Shown here piece after piece: positions 1 through 7,222 of a stretch of 11,620 nucleotides of DNA. How positions within the stretch are numbered: the first letter of the stretch is position 1; each line of letters opens with the position of its first letter. The notes under the pieces were generated by a model, which searched no databases, was not told the origin of the DNA, and saw nothing but the letters and a program-made list of their open reading frames with translations. The translations under genes and the position numbers were made by a program. This DNA is from CAZRIP01 sp964600165 (GTDB lineage: Bacteria > Elusimicrobiota > Elusimicrobia > UBA1565 > UBA9628), in NCBI GenBank assembly GCA_964600165.1, contig CAZRIP010000113.1:1-11620 (forward strand), given 5' to 3'.

Positions 1-692
1 TTGATCGTCTCGAGCCGCTTGAGCAGGCCGGGCAGCCTCTTGAGCTCGGGCCCGTCGAGCCGGCTCGACGTCTTCATGTCCTCGATCAAGTCGTAGCGGA
101 TCTGGTAGAGCCCGCGCGCCCAGTGCGGCGAGAAGAACTCGAACGAGGGCTCGCCGCTCTCGACCGTCAGGCGCGCCACGCAATAACAGCCGTTGCCTTG
201 CGGTCCCTTGGGGATGGTCGAGAATTCGGCCTCGGCGCCGATTTCCACGAGGAAATCGTTGATCGCGCGGACGTCCTCATCGCTGAGGCCCGTGCGCTTG
301 GCGATCTCCGGCAGCGGCAGCGCGTCCTCGGCATAAAGGAAATAGCGCTCGAAGGCCTCGCTGCCGAGCTTCTCGATCTTCGCGACGATGTCGGCGCGCT
401 CGCCGACGCGTTCCTCGACATGGACACGTTCGCCGCCGCCGGCCGTGATCTGCTCGTTGAGCTCGCCGATCCCCGCGAAGCGCGCGCGCGGCCAGCGCTG
501 GCGGCGGATCGCCCCGCGCGCGGCCCCGGCTCCGAAGGCCAGCTTGCGGAAGAGGTCGTCTTTCTCGAGGCGCTCGATCTCGCGCGCGAACTCGCGCTCG
601 GGCATCTCGATCCATTCGGCCATGCGCATGCGGCCGAAGAGGGCCAAGCGTTGGTTCTGCTTGAGCGCGAGCGTCGGTCTGAGTTTCGCCAT
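1..692 (-). CDS. Divergent RNA polymerase sigma-54 (RpoN)-like factor, N-terminal 230 residues, runs off left edge
   Basis: The reading frame is open from the ATG at 692 to the window edge, so the C-terminus is missing. Residues 6-50 (starting TLALKQNQRLALFGRM, then a Pro-x-x-EF-x-x-EIE stretch) resemble sigma-54 Region I, the Gln/Leu-rich segment ending in an acidic EIE helix that contacts activators. Residues 122-150 (ALPLPEIAKRTGLSDEDV) look like the helical repeat of the core-binding domain. Residues 172-230 (a beta-like stretch, then LKRLPGLLKRLETI) look like the end of that domain. The HTH and RpoN box would lie outside the window. The usual 'GVGAR-LREC' part of the core-binding domain is not visible, so this would be a divergent member. 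It is divergent from an NtrB/NtrC-type pair, and a -24/-12 promoter-like site lies 34 nt upstream. No good Shine-Dalgarno sequence is seen. The family call is from remembered motifs, not a search; another DNA-binding protein is possible. Confidence 0.6.
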   Translation of the reverse strand, partial: MAKLRPTLALKQNQRLALFGRMRMAEWIEMPEREFAREIERLEKDDLFRKLAFGAGAARGAIRRQRWPRARFAGIGELNEQITAGGGERVHVEERVGERADIVAKIEKLGSEAFERYFLYAEDALPLPEIAKRTGLSDEDVRAINDFLVEIGAEAEFSTIPKGPQGNGCYCVARLTVESGEPSFEFFSPHWARGLYQIRYDLIEDMKTSSRLDGPELKRLPGLLKRLETI

Positions 693-724
693 GGGTTTTG
701 GCCGGTTCGTTCCATCGAGCCTAT

Positions 725-741
725 CGCAATGAAACGGCCAG
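725..741 (-). promoter_or_regulatory. Candidate sigma-54 (-24/-12) promoter P1 for the RpoN-like gene
   Basis: On the minus strand the site reads TGGCCGTTTCATTGCG, with GG at 739-738 and GC at 727-726, exactly 10 nt apart, and TTGC at the -12 element. The established consensus is TGGCAC-N5-TTGCW. The predicted start is near 714, giving a leader of about 22 nt before the ATG at 692. If real, the sigma-54-like gene would be transcribed by sigma-54 itself. Confidence 0.5.
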
Positions 742-761
742 GGCGTCCTAAAACGCGAAAA

Positions 762-778
762 CGCTCCAAAATGGAACG
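762..778. promoter_or_regulatory. Imperfect palindrome between the divergent RpoN-like and kinase genes (possible operator)
   Basis: CGCTCCA-AAA-TGGAACG forms a 7-bp inverted repeat with one mismatch. A further copy of the half-site, CGTTCCA, lies at 708-714, over the predicted start of promoter P1. Three copies of a CGYTCCA half-site in a divergent promoter region of about 90 bp suggest a binding site for a dimeric regulator, but no protein is identified. The palindrome also covers the alternative kinase ATG at 771, which argues for a start further downstream. Confidence 0.25.
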
Positions 779-782
779 TCAA

Positions 783-2216
783 ATGATATCTAATATGAGC
801 GTGACGAAGCGCACAGTGGCGCCCTCGTTCGACCTCTTCAACGCCCTGCCCGACTGGGTCTGGCTGCGCGAGCTCGACGGCGCGATCATCGAGGTCAACG
901 AGGCCGCGCTGCGCCGGACCGGGTTTAAGCGCGCCGAGATGGTGGGCAAGCCCATCTCCGACTTCTACTATAACGAACAGGACCGCCCGCGCAGCGGCCC
1001 CTGGACGAAACAGCTCCTTAAGGAGCGCGTGGGCTTTCTCGTGCTCACGCTGCGTGACAAGGCGGGCAAGCCCGTCGAGGTCGAGCAGCACGGCCGGATC
1101 GTCGACTGGGGCGGGCGCGAGGCCATCCTGGTCGTCGCGCGCGACATCGGCGAGCAGCTGCGCGACCGCCGCCTCGCGCTGACCCTTTACGAGGCGTTCC
1201 GGCGCTCCAACGACGTGATGTTCTACACGGACCGCAACGGCACGATCTTGGACGTCAACGAGGCCTTCACGAAGCACTACGGCTGGACGCGCGAGCAAGC
1301 CATCGGAAGCAACCCCAGCATCCTGCGCTCGCGCCACTCGACCGACGAGCTCTACAAGCGCATGTGGAAAGCGATCGGAACGGAAGGGCATTGGCGCGGC
1401 GAGATGATCAACAAGACCAAGGACGGCCGGGAGCTCCCGCTGATCCTGACGATCACGGCCGTGCGCGACCCGGCTAGCGGGATCGCGGGCTACATCTCGA
1501 ACGCCATCGACATGGCCGAGCACATGGCCTTGCGCGCGCGCGTGGCGGACTCCGAGGCGCTGGCGTCCGTCGGCGAGATGGCGGCCGTCGTCGCGCACGA
1601 GATCCGCAACCCGCTCGGCTCGATCGTGATGGCGGCCAAGGAGCTCGCCTCCGGGGAGCTCAACAAGGACGACTGCGAGATGGTGACGCGGGTGCTGCGC
1701 CACGAGAGCGAAAGGTTGAACGAAGCCCTCACGAACTTCTTGGCCTTCGCGCGCCCGCGCGAGCTCAAGCTCGCGCGCTTCGATCTCAACGGGCTCGTCG
1801 CCGAGGTCCTGCGCGCGATCGCGGCCAATCCCGAGCTGTCCGGGGGCGTCGAGATCCGCAACGCGCTCTCCGACGATCTCAAGCCGGTCCAGATCGACGC
1901 CGATCAGCTGCGCCAGGTGGTCTGGAACCTCCTGATCAACGCGTTGCAGGCGATGGCGGGCAAGGGCCGTCTGACGGTGAGCACGGGGCGGCGCGCTGAT
2001 CGCGCCTTTTTCTCCGTCAAGGACACCGGCCCCGGGATCCTTCCGGAGGCGCGCGCGAAGCTTTTCAAGCCGTTCCAGACGACCAAGCAAAAGGGGACGG
2101 GCCTCGGCCTGGCCGTCGCCGACCGCGTCGTCAAGGCTCACGGCGGGGAGATCGCCGTCGAAAGCGGCTCCGGAGGCACGACTTTCACCGTCTTGCTTCC
2201 GTCCCCGGGGAGATAG
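783..2216 (+). CDS. NtrB-type two-component sensor histidine kinase, PAS-PAS-HisKA-HATPase_c, cytoplasmic
   Basis: This kinase senses a signal and phosphorylates the response regulator encoded next to it. Residues 14-123 form a first PAS domain (FNALPDWVWLRE, IIEVNEAALRRTGF). Residues 136-250 form a second PAS/PAC domain (ILDVNEAFTKHYGW, then DGRELPLILTITAV). The HisKA dimerisation helix carries the phospho-acceptor His272 in AHEIRNPLGSI. The HATPase domain has an N-box (N382-N386), a G1 box DTGPGI (414-419) and a G2 box GTGLGL (438-443). No membrane segment or signal peptide is present, so it should sense a cytoplasmic cue; the ligand cannot be read. In-frame ATGs occur at 771, 783 and 795. 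I chose 783 because GGAA precedes it by 6 nt and because 771 lies in a palindrome; the PAS domain begins after all three. The activator gene starts 2 nt after its stop, so the two are cotranscribed. Domain assignment is firm; the exact start is not. Confidence 0.9.
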   Translation: MISNMSVTKRTVAPSFDLFNALPDWVWLRELDGAIIEVNEAALRRTGFKRAEMVGKPISDFYYNEQDRPRSGPWTKQLLKERVGFLVLTLRDKAGKPVEVEQHGRIVDWGGREAILVVARDIGEQLRDRRLALTLYEAFRRSNDVMFYTDRNGTILDVNEAFTKHYGWTREQAIGSNPSILRSRHSTDELYKRMWKAIGTEGHWRGEMINKTKDGRELPLILTITAVRDPASGIAGYISNAIDMAEHMALRARVADSEALASVGEMAAVVAHEIRNPLGSIVMAAKELASGELNKDDCEMVTRVLRHESERLNEALTNFLAFARPRELKLARFDLNGLVAEVLRAIAANPELSGGVEIRNALSDDLKPVQIDADQLRQVVWNLLINALQAMAGKGRLTVSTGRRADRAFFSVKDTGPGILPEARAKLFKPFQTTKQKGTGLGLAVADRVVKAHGGEIAVESGSGGTTFTVLLPSPGR

Positions 2217-2218
2217 CC

Positions 2219-3559
<1,341 letters not shown>

Positions 3560-3569
3560 CCGATCCCTC

Positions 3570-3586
3570 CGGCCGTAACGTTGCTT
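3570..3586 (+). promoter_or_regulatory. Candidate sigma-54 promoter P2 upstream of small membrane-protein genes
   Basis: CGGCCGTAACGTTGCTT has GG at 3571-3572 and GC at 3583-3584, 10 nt apart, with TTGCT at the -12 element. It begins 10 nt after the activator gene's stop. The predicted start falls at or 1-2 nt before the ATG at 3597. It is strikingly similar to P3 at 4311: CGTAAyGTTGCT-N4-kCCGGGCATG is shared. Confidence 0.6.
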
Positions 3587-3596
3587 ACTTCCGGGC

Positions 3597-3695
3597 ATGG
3601 CTCGACCGTCGATCCTCGCCGGCGTCTTGATCGCCCTGCTCGTCTTCGCTTGCGCCGTCTGCGAGGCTTTCGGCTTCGACCCGCTTCAGTTATGA
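3597..3695 (+). CDS. Small single-pass membrane protein, 32 aa
   Basis: The predicted peptide starts MARPSILAGVLIALLVFACA and continues to a Cys-containing, acidic C-terminal end finishing in FDPLQL. Most of its length (about residues 5-22) is one hydrophobic segment, with Arg3 at the N-terminus suggesting N-in topology. There is no Shine-Dalgarno sequence; the ATG begins exactly 12 nt after the -12 GC of promoter P2, so the mRNA is predicted to be leaderless or almost so. Its stop overlaps the next small ORF as ATGA, which supports real translation. A second tiny hydrophobic ORF at 4338 has the same promoter-to-ATG layout. I do not recognise a family; small subunits of transporters or oxidases look like this, but no specific link can be made. 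Confidence 0.5.
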   Translation: MARPSILAGVLIALLVFACAVCEAFGFDPLQL

Positions 3696-3838
3696 CCCCA
3701 TCGAACATCGCCGCGCCGTATCTCTGGGCGCTCGCCGGAGCCGCTTGCGCGCTGGTATTGCTCGCGTTCGCGGCCTACTGCGCGCGCTTCTCGGCCGACT
3801 GCGACGCGCCGGCGCAAGAGTTACCGACGCGTCGCTGA
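3692..3838 (+). CDS. Small single-pass membrane protein, 48 aa, translationally coupled to the preceding ORF
   Basis: Its ATG overlaps the stop of the 32-aa ORF (ATGA at 3692-3695), the usual arrangement for coupled translation. The peptide has a hydrophobic segment at about residues 9-30 (LWALAGAACALVLLAFAAYC), then a polar tail with a DCDAP stretch and a basic end (PTRR). The two peptides may form a pair in the inner membrane. The frame stays open further upstream to 3581, but no coding signal is seen there and the P2 promoter occupies that stretch. The CBS-domain gene begins 25 nt downstream with its own Shine-Dalgarno sequence, so all three could be one operon. Function is unknown. Confidence 0.5.
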   Translation: MTPSNIAAPYLWALAGAACALVLLAFAAYCARFSADCDAPAQELPTRR

Positions 3839-3863
3839 GGCGTCATCGCCGGAGGCGTATGAT

Positions 3864-4301
3864 ATGAGCATGCCCAAAGCTCGCGACGTGATGCGGCGGC
3901 GCGTCGTCGCGCTCGCCCCGGATATGACGCTTGCCGCCGCCGCGCGCCTGTTCGTCGAGAAAGCCGTGACCGGCGCGCCGGTCGTCGAGGACGGACGCGT
4001 GATCGGCGTCCTCTCGCAGCGCGACTTCGTGCGCCGCGCCGACGAGCAGTCCTCGGGCCGCGTCCCGGCCTTTTACCGCGACGGCGAGCACCTCGCGATC
4101 GCCGCGCCGACGGAACACACCCACGAGGCGCGCGTGCGCGAGGTAATGACGCGGACGGTGCTGAGCGTCGCGCCCGGCGATTCCCTCTCGAAAGTGGCGC
4201 GGATCATGTCCTCCAAACGCGTCCACCGCGTGATCGTCCTCGACGAGGGGAAGCTCGTGGGCGTCGTTTCCTCGCTCGACTTGGTCAAGCGGCTCGCCTA
4301 G
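3864..4301 (+). CDS. Two-CBS-domain protein (stand-alone CBS pair)
   Basis: The protein has 145 aa and consists of little else than a tandem CBS pair. The first domain is at about 6-62 (KARDVMRRRVVALAP, then APVVEDGRVIGVLSQRDFVR) and the second at about 90-145 (REVMTRTVLSVAPGDSL, then HRVIVLDEGKLVGVVSSLDLVKRL). Each ends in the typical G-hydrophobic-(L/V)S-x-x-D signature. CBS pairs usually bind adenine nucleotides such as AMP, ATP or S-adenosylmethionine and act as energy or stress sensors; stand-alone ones often regulate partners in trans. There is no signal peptide or membrane segment, so it should be cytoplasmic. GGAGG at 3851-3855 precedes the chosen ATG by 8 nt; an alternative ATG at 3870 is less well placed. 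It is a paralogue of the gene at 6704. The ligand and target are not visible. Confidence 0.88.
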   Translation: MSMPKARDVMRRRVVALAPDMTLAAAARLFVEKAVTGAPVVEDGRVIGVLSQRDFVRRADEQSSGRVPAFYRDGEHLAIAAPTEHTHEARVREVMTRTVLSVAPGDSLSKVARIMSSKRVHRVIVLDEGKLVGVVSSLDLVKRLA

Positions 4302-4310
4302 CGGACATGA

Positions 4311-4327
4311 CGGTCGTAATGTTGCTG
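4311..4327 (+). promoter_or_regulatory. Candidate sigma-54 promoter P3 upstream of a 30-aa membrane-protein ORF
   Basis: CGGTCGTAATGTTGCTG has GG at 4312-4313 and GC at 4324-4325, spaced by 10 nt, with TTGCT at the -12 element. It starts 9 nt after the CBS gene's stop. The ATG at 4338 begins 12 nt after the GC, identical to P2 and P4. The extended similarity to P2 runs through the start codon. Confidence 0.55.
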
Positions 4328-4337
4328 TGAGCCGGGC

Positions 4338-4430
4338 ATGCTCCATATATGGGCCGCCATCGGGATCTTCATCGCCGTGTTCTTGATCGGCTATGCGATC
4401 TGCACGGTCTTCGACCTCAGAGTCTTTTGA
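4338..4430 (+). CDS. Small single-pass membrane protein, 30 aa
   Basis: The peptide begins MLHIWAAIGIFIAVFLIGYA and ends in a short tail ICTVFDLRVF. Residues 4-24 form one hydrophobic helix. It resembles the 32-aa peptide at 3597 in size, layout and a C-x-x-F-x-D-like tail, though residue identity is low. No Shine-Dalgarno sequence is present, and the ATG lies where the P3 transcript should start. The gene converges on the AsmA-like gene, whose stop lies 26 nt away across a GC-rich stretch with only a weak hairpin (4440-4454). It could be a real leaderless microprotein or an untranslated sigma-54 transcript that reads antisense into the AsmA gene. Confidence 0.45.
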   Translation: MLHIWAAIGIFIAVFLIGYAICTVFDLRVF

Positions 4431-4456
4431 CGCTCCCCCGCGCCGCGCCGGCGCCG

Positions 4457-6610
4457 CTAGTGGAACAGCCCTTTGAGCAGGTTCTTGCCCTGATTCTGAA
4501 GGAAGCTCTTGGTCTTGGGGTCCTGCAGGAGCCTCTTCGCGGTGCTTTGGGCCGCTTGGGCGAGGTTCGGCTTGACCGAGGGGCTCGATAGCGGCCCGGT
4601 GACGGCGAGCTCCAACTGCCCGAGCGACGACGTCGTCATCGCCTTCAGGTTGACCGTCTGCGCGGGCAGGTCCACCGTGCCGTTCGCCGAGACCGACAGC
4701 GACGGCCCATCGAGCTCGGACGGATGCATCGTGACGACGCCGTTGGCCATCGTGTAATCGCCGACGATCCGCGTGAACGGGATGTTCTGCAGGTCCGGCG
4801 GATTGAAGCCGGGGATATGCAGCGCGCGCGCCTTGTCGAGGGCTTGGAGCGGCACGACCAGCGCCTTGACCACGCCGCCGCTCTGCGCGGCGAAGCCGAG
4901 GAGATCGGTCGCTTGGCCCGGGCCCACGTTGACCTTGGCGGAGCCGTTGAGCCGCCGCGTGTCGGGACCGACGCCCGTCAGGTTCCAGGAGACGGTCATC
5001 TTGCCGCACTCGAAGTTCGGGTGGACGGTCTTGTCGACCGTGAAGTCCCCGGAAGTCTTCAGGACCGGCGTCGACGCCGGGGACTGAGCGGTCCGCTGCC
5101 GCGGCGACCCGGGCGCGGAGCGCGCCGATTGAGCGGCCTGGGATCTCGATGCGGGCGCCGGCGAAGGCGACGCGGCCGCGAGCTTCTGCAGCGCGCCCAG
5201 ATCGAGCAGCGACAAGCGGCCCGACAGGTTGACGGCCGGCGCCGTCTGAAGGTTCGCGCCCGAGAGCTTGAGCGTGAAGTCGCCTCCGTTGAGCCGCCCG
5301 GCCAGCTGCGGCGCGTCGACGAAAGCCTGGGTGAAGCGGATCTGGCCGGTCAGCTTCTCGAGCTTCTGGCCCTGGTACTGCGCGCCGACGCCGTCGAGCG
5401 ACAGGTTTCCCGAAGCCTGCGGCGCCGTCGGCGTGCCCGACGCGCTGAGCGCGAGCGCCGCCGTGCCGGCGAGCTCGAAGGACTTGAGCGACGCCGCCGC
5501 GTCGGCCAGCGAGGCGAGCGGGATCTTGTTGGATGAAAACTTGAGCTGGAAGCGCGGCTCCTTGGCGCCGACATCGGCGACCGAGGCCGAGCCGGAGATC
5601 TTCGCGCCCGCGGACTCGAGCTCGAGCGACGAGACGTCGAGACGAGGCGGAGCGAACGCCGCCTGGGCCGAGAGCTTGGCCGCGGGCACGGCGATGCCCG
5701 CCGGCACGGACGGCCCGGCGAGCTGCTTGAGGAAGGCCTCGTCGAGCTCCGGCGACTCGGCGTTGAAGGCGATCTTGGGAGCGGCGGCGTCCTCGACCTT
5801 GACCGAGGCGGTGAAGCGCTTGCCGAGGGTCGAGAGCGCGATCGACGAGAAGTCCGCTTTGAGCTTGGCCGGGACGCCGCCGCCGAGATCGACGGTCCCC
5901 TTGGCGTCGAGCGTGACGGCGTAACGCTGGCCGCCCGCGGCGTAGTCGGCTTTGGCCTGGAGCGCGAGCGTGAACGGCCCGTCGGTGCGGAAGCCGTCCA
6001 GCTGCACGCCGTCGAGAGCGAGGTCGGCCTTCGTCCCCTGCTTTCGGTCGACGTAATGCAGCGCGACGCTCTTGAGACGCAGCGAGCCGACGGACACGGC
6101 GAGCGCGGCCGGCGCCGCCGCAGCGGAGGCGGGAGCGGGCGCGGCGGCCTCGGCATGCTTGGCCTTGCGCGCGGGAGCGGGTTGCGGCGTGGACGCCGCG
6201 GCCGACGCCGCGGGATCGCCCGTCATGTCCGAGAAATTGAAGCGGCCGTCCTTTTCCTTGATCACGTTGACGCTCGCGCCGTCGAGCTCCAGGCGTCGCG
6301 CGACGAGCTTGCGGGCGAGCAGCGCGCTCCAATCGGGAGTCAGGACGAAAGAGTCCGCGCGCAGGAACTCGCCCTTCGAGAAGTCGGGCGACTCGGACAG
6401 GCGCAGCCCGTCGATGCGCAGGCCCGATACGAGGCTCAGGCCGATCGAGCCGATCTCCAGGCGGCGGTGCAGCGCCTTGTCCGCCTGCTGCTCGGCCAGG
6501 GCCTTGAGCTTCTCGGGCGGGAAAAAAATCCGGATCGCGAGGGCGACGGCGGCCAACAGCACGACGACGACGGCGGCCAGCGCCGCCAGGATTTTAAGAA
6601 GGGTCTTCAT
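4457..6610 (-). CDS. AsmA-family envelope protein, 717 aa
   Basis: AsmA-like proteins are anchored in the inner membrane, extend into the periplasm, and are linked to phospholipid transport and outer-membrane assembly. The N-terminal membrane helix is at about 5-29, followed by FFPPEKLKALAEQQADKALH and repeated beta-strand units typical of the AsmA N-terminal domain (LSLVSGLRIDGLRLSE, KLVARRLELDGASVNV, DGRFNFSDM). Two low-complexity Ala/Pro/Ser linkers (about 133-170 and 479-516) separate the blocks. The last 200 residues form the AsmA C-terminal type repeat (a VGDYTMANGVVTM strand, then LDGPSLSVSANGTVDL). The length fits the family. The start follows AAGGAAGAG about 4 nt upstream. It is divergent from the second CBS gene and convergent with the 30-aa ORF; it is the only minus-strand gene in the middle of the window. 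No sigma-54 site faces it. Confidence 0.85.
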   Translation of the reverse strand: MKTLLKILAALAAVVVVLLAAVALAIRIFFPPEKLKALAEQQADKALHRRLEIGSIGLSLVSGLRIDGLRLSESPDFSKGEFLRADSFVLTPDWSALLARKLVARRLELDGASVNVIKEKDGRFNFSDMTGDPAASAAASTPQPAPARKAKHAEAAAPAPASAAAAPAALAVSVGSLRLKSVALHYVDRKQGTKADLALDGVQLDGFRTDGPFTLALQAKADYAAGGQRYAVTLDAKGTVDLGGGVPAKLKADFSSIALSTLGKRFTASVKVEDAAAPKIAFNAESPELDEAFLKQLAGPSVPAGIAVPAAKLSAQAAFAPPRLDVSSLELESAGAKISGSASVADVGAKEPRFQLKFSSNKIPLASLADAAASLKSFELAGTAALALSASGTPTAPQASGNLSLDGVGAQYQGQKLEKLTGQIRFTQAFVDAPQLAGRLNGGDFTLKLSGANLQTAPAVNLSGRLSLLDLGALQKLAAASPSPAPASRSQAAQSARSAPGSPRQRTAQSPASTPVLKTSGDFTVDKTVHPNFECGKMTVSWNLTGVGPDTRRLNGSAKVNVGPGQATDLLGFAAQSGGVVKALVVPLQALDKARALHIPGFNPPDLQNIPFTRIVGDYTMANGVVTMHPSELDGPSLSVSANGTVDLPAQTVNLKAMTTSSLGQLELAVTGPLSSPSVKPNLAQAAQSTAKRLLQDPKTKSFLQNQGKNLLKGLFH

Positions 6611-6652
6611 GTCTCTTCCTTGGGCTGGGGATCGGGCGGCTTCGGGCCTGAG

Positions 6653-6658
6653 TATACT
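6653..6658 (-). promoter_or_regulatory. Possible -10 element for the AsmA-like gene
   Basis: The palindromic AGTATACT at 6651-6658 supplies a TATACT hexamer on either strand in an otherwise GC-rich spacer, about 45 nt upstream of the AsmA-like ATG. No convincing -35 element is seen 16-18 nt away. This is a weak call. Confidence 0.25.
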
Positions 6659-6676
6659 AAGGTTTCGGCGCCGCGG

Positions 6677-6693
6677 TGGCTCCTTCGTTGCTC
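6677..6693 (+). promoter_or_regulatory. Candidate sigma-54 promoter P4 for the second CBS gene
   Basis: TGGCTCCTTCGTTGCTC has GG at 6678-6679 and GC at 6690-6691, 10 nt apart, and keeps TGGC and TTGCT of the consensus. It is among the best of the six sites. It lies in the 93-nt divergent spacer and its GC is 12 nt from the ATG at 6704. Confidence 0.65.
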
Positions 6694-6703
6694 AGAAGAA
6701 GTC

Positions 6704-7162
6704 ATGAACCGCGCGAAAAGCCTCAAAGCCAAGGACCTCATGAGCCGCGAGGTCGTCACGCTCAGCCCGCTGACGGAAGCGGGGGCGGCCGCCCGCGTCT
6801 TTACCGATCGCAGGATCTCGGGGGCGCCCGTCGTCGGCAAGGACGGCGAGATTCTCGGCATCGTGTCCCAGACCGACCTGACCCGCTTCCAGGCGGACGC
6901 GCCCATCGCTCATTGGGGCGACGTCGCCGACGGACTCAACGATCGCCAGCGCGACGAGACTCCGGTCATCGCCCTGATGACGCCTCATCCGGTCGTCTGC
7001 GACGAGGAGACGCCCATCGAGGAGGTCGCGCATCTGATGCAGGAGCGGCGCATCCATCGCGTGCTCGTCTCGCGCTCCGGGCGCCTCGTCGGGATCATCA
7101 GCGCCATGGATCTGCTGCGCGTCTTCGCCGCCGAACCTTCCCAAAGTCGTCACGAGGCGTAA
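6704..7162 (+). CDS. Two-CBS-domain protein, paralogue of the one at 3864
   Basis: The protein has 152 aa with a tandem CBS pair: the first at about 7-63 (KAKDLMSREVVTLSP, then SGAPVVGKDGEILGIVSQTDL) and the second at about 86-143 (VIALMTPHPVVCDEETPIEEV, then HRVLVSRSGRLVGIISAMDLLRV). Such pairs usually bind adenine nucleotides and relay energy status; the partner is unknown. It is cytoplasmic, with no extra domain. The start at 6704 matches the beginning of the first CBS domain; the frame is open far upstream, but that part is antisense to the AsmA-like gene. GAAGAAG just before the ATG could be a weak Shine-Dalgarno sequence, but if promoter P4 starts where predicted it would not be in the transcript. 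The yceI-porin unit follows after 60 nt with its own promoter. Confidence 0.88.
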   Translation: MNRAKSLKAKDLMSREVVTLSPLTEAGAAARVFTDRRISGAPVVGKDGEILGIVSQTDLTRFQADAPIAHWGDVADGLNDRQRDETPVIALMTPHPVVCDEETPIEEVAHLMQERRIHRVLVSRSGRLVGIISAMDLLRVFAAEPSQSRHEA

Positions 7163-7172
7163 AAACCGTTAA

Positions 7173-7189
7173 TGGAAGATGTGTTGCAA
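7173..7189 (+). promoter_or_regulatory. Candidate sigma-54 promoter P5 for the yceI-porin operon
   Basis: TGGAAGATGTGTTGCAA has GG at 7174-7175 and GC at 7186-7187, spaced by 10 nt, with TTGCA at the -12 element. The predicted start is near 7199, which gives a leader of about 24 nt containing GGAGG 7 nt before the ATG at 7223. The site is AT-richer than its surroundings. Confidence 0.6.
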
Positions 7190-7222
7190 TTGCCGATGGA
7201 CGCAGCACATGGAGGACGCACG

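Noticed and set aside
123..782. In-frame extension of the kinase gene upstream to position 123
   Set aside because: It runs antisense through the RpoN-like gene and gives low-complexity Ala/Arg/Leu sequence; the PAS domain starts right after the ATGs at 771-795.
4440..4454. GC hairpin between the convergent 30-aa ORF and AsmA-like gene as a terminator
   Set aside because: Only a 6-bp stem with a 3-nt loop and no T tract on either side; not enough for a terminator call.
3843..6332. 829-codon open frame on the minus strand, overlapping the AsmA-like gene
   Set aside because: The translation is Arg/Gly/Ala-rich without domains, in a different frame over the AsmA-like gene and antisense to the CBS gene; the AsmA frame has membrane helix, family motifs and a Shine-Dalgarno sequence.
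6667..6685. GG-N10-GC on the minus strand facing the AsmA-like gene
   Set aside because: It lacks the TT before GC that all six accepted sites share and lies in a CG-rich run where the match is expected by chance.
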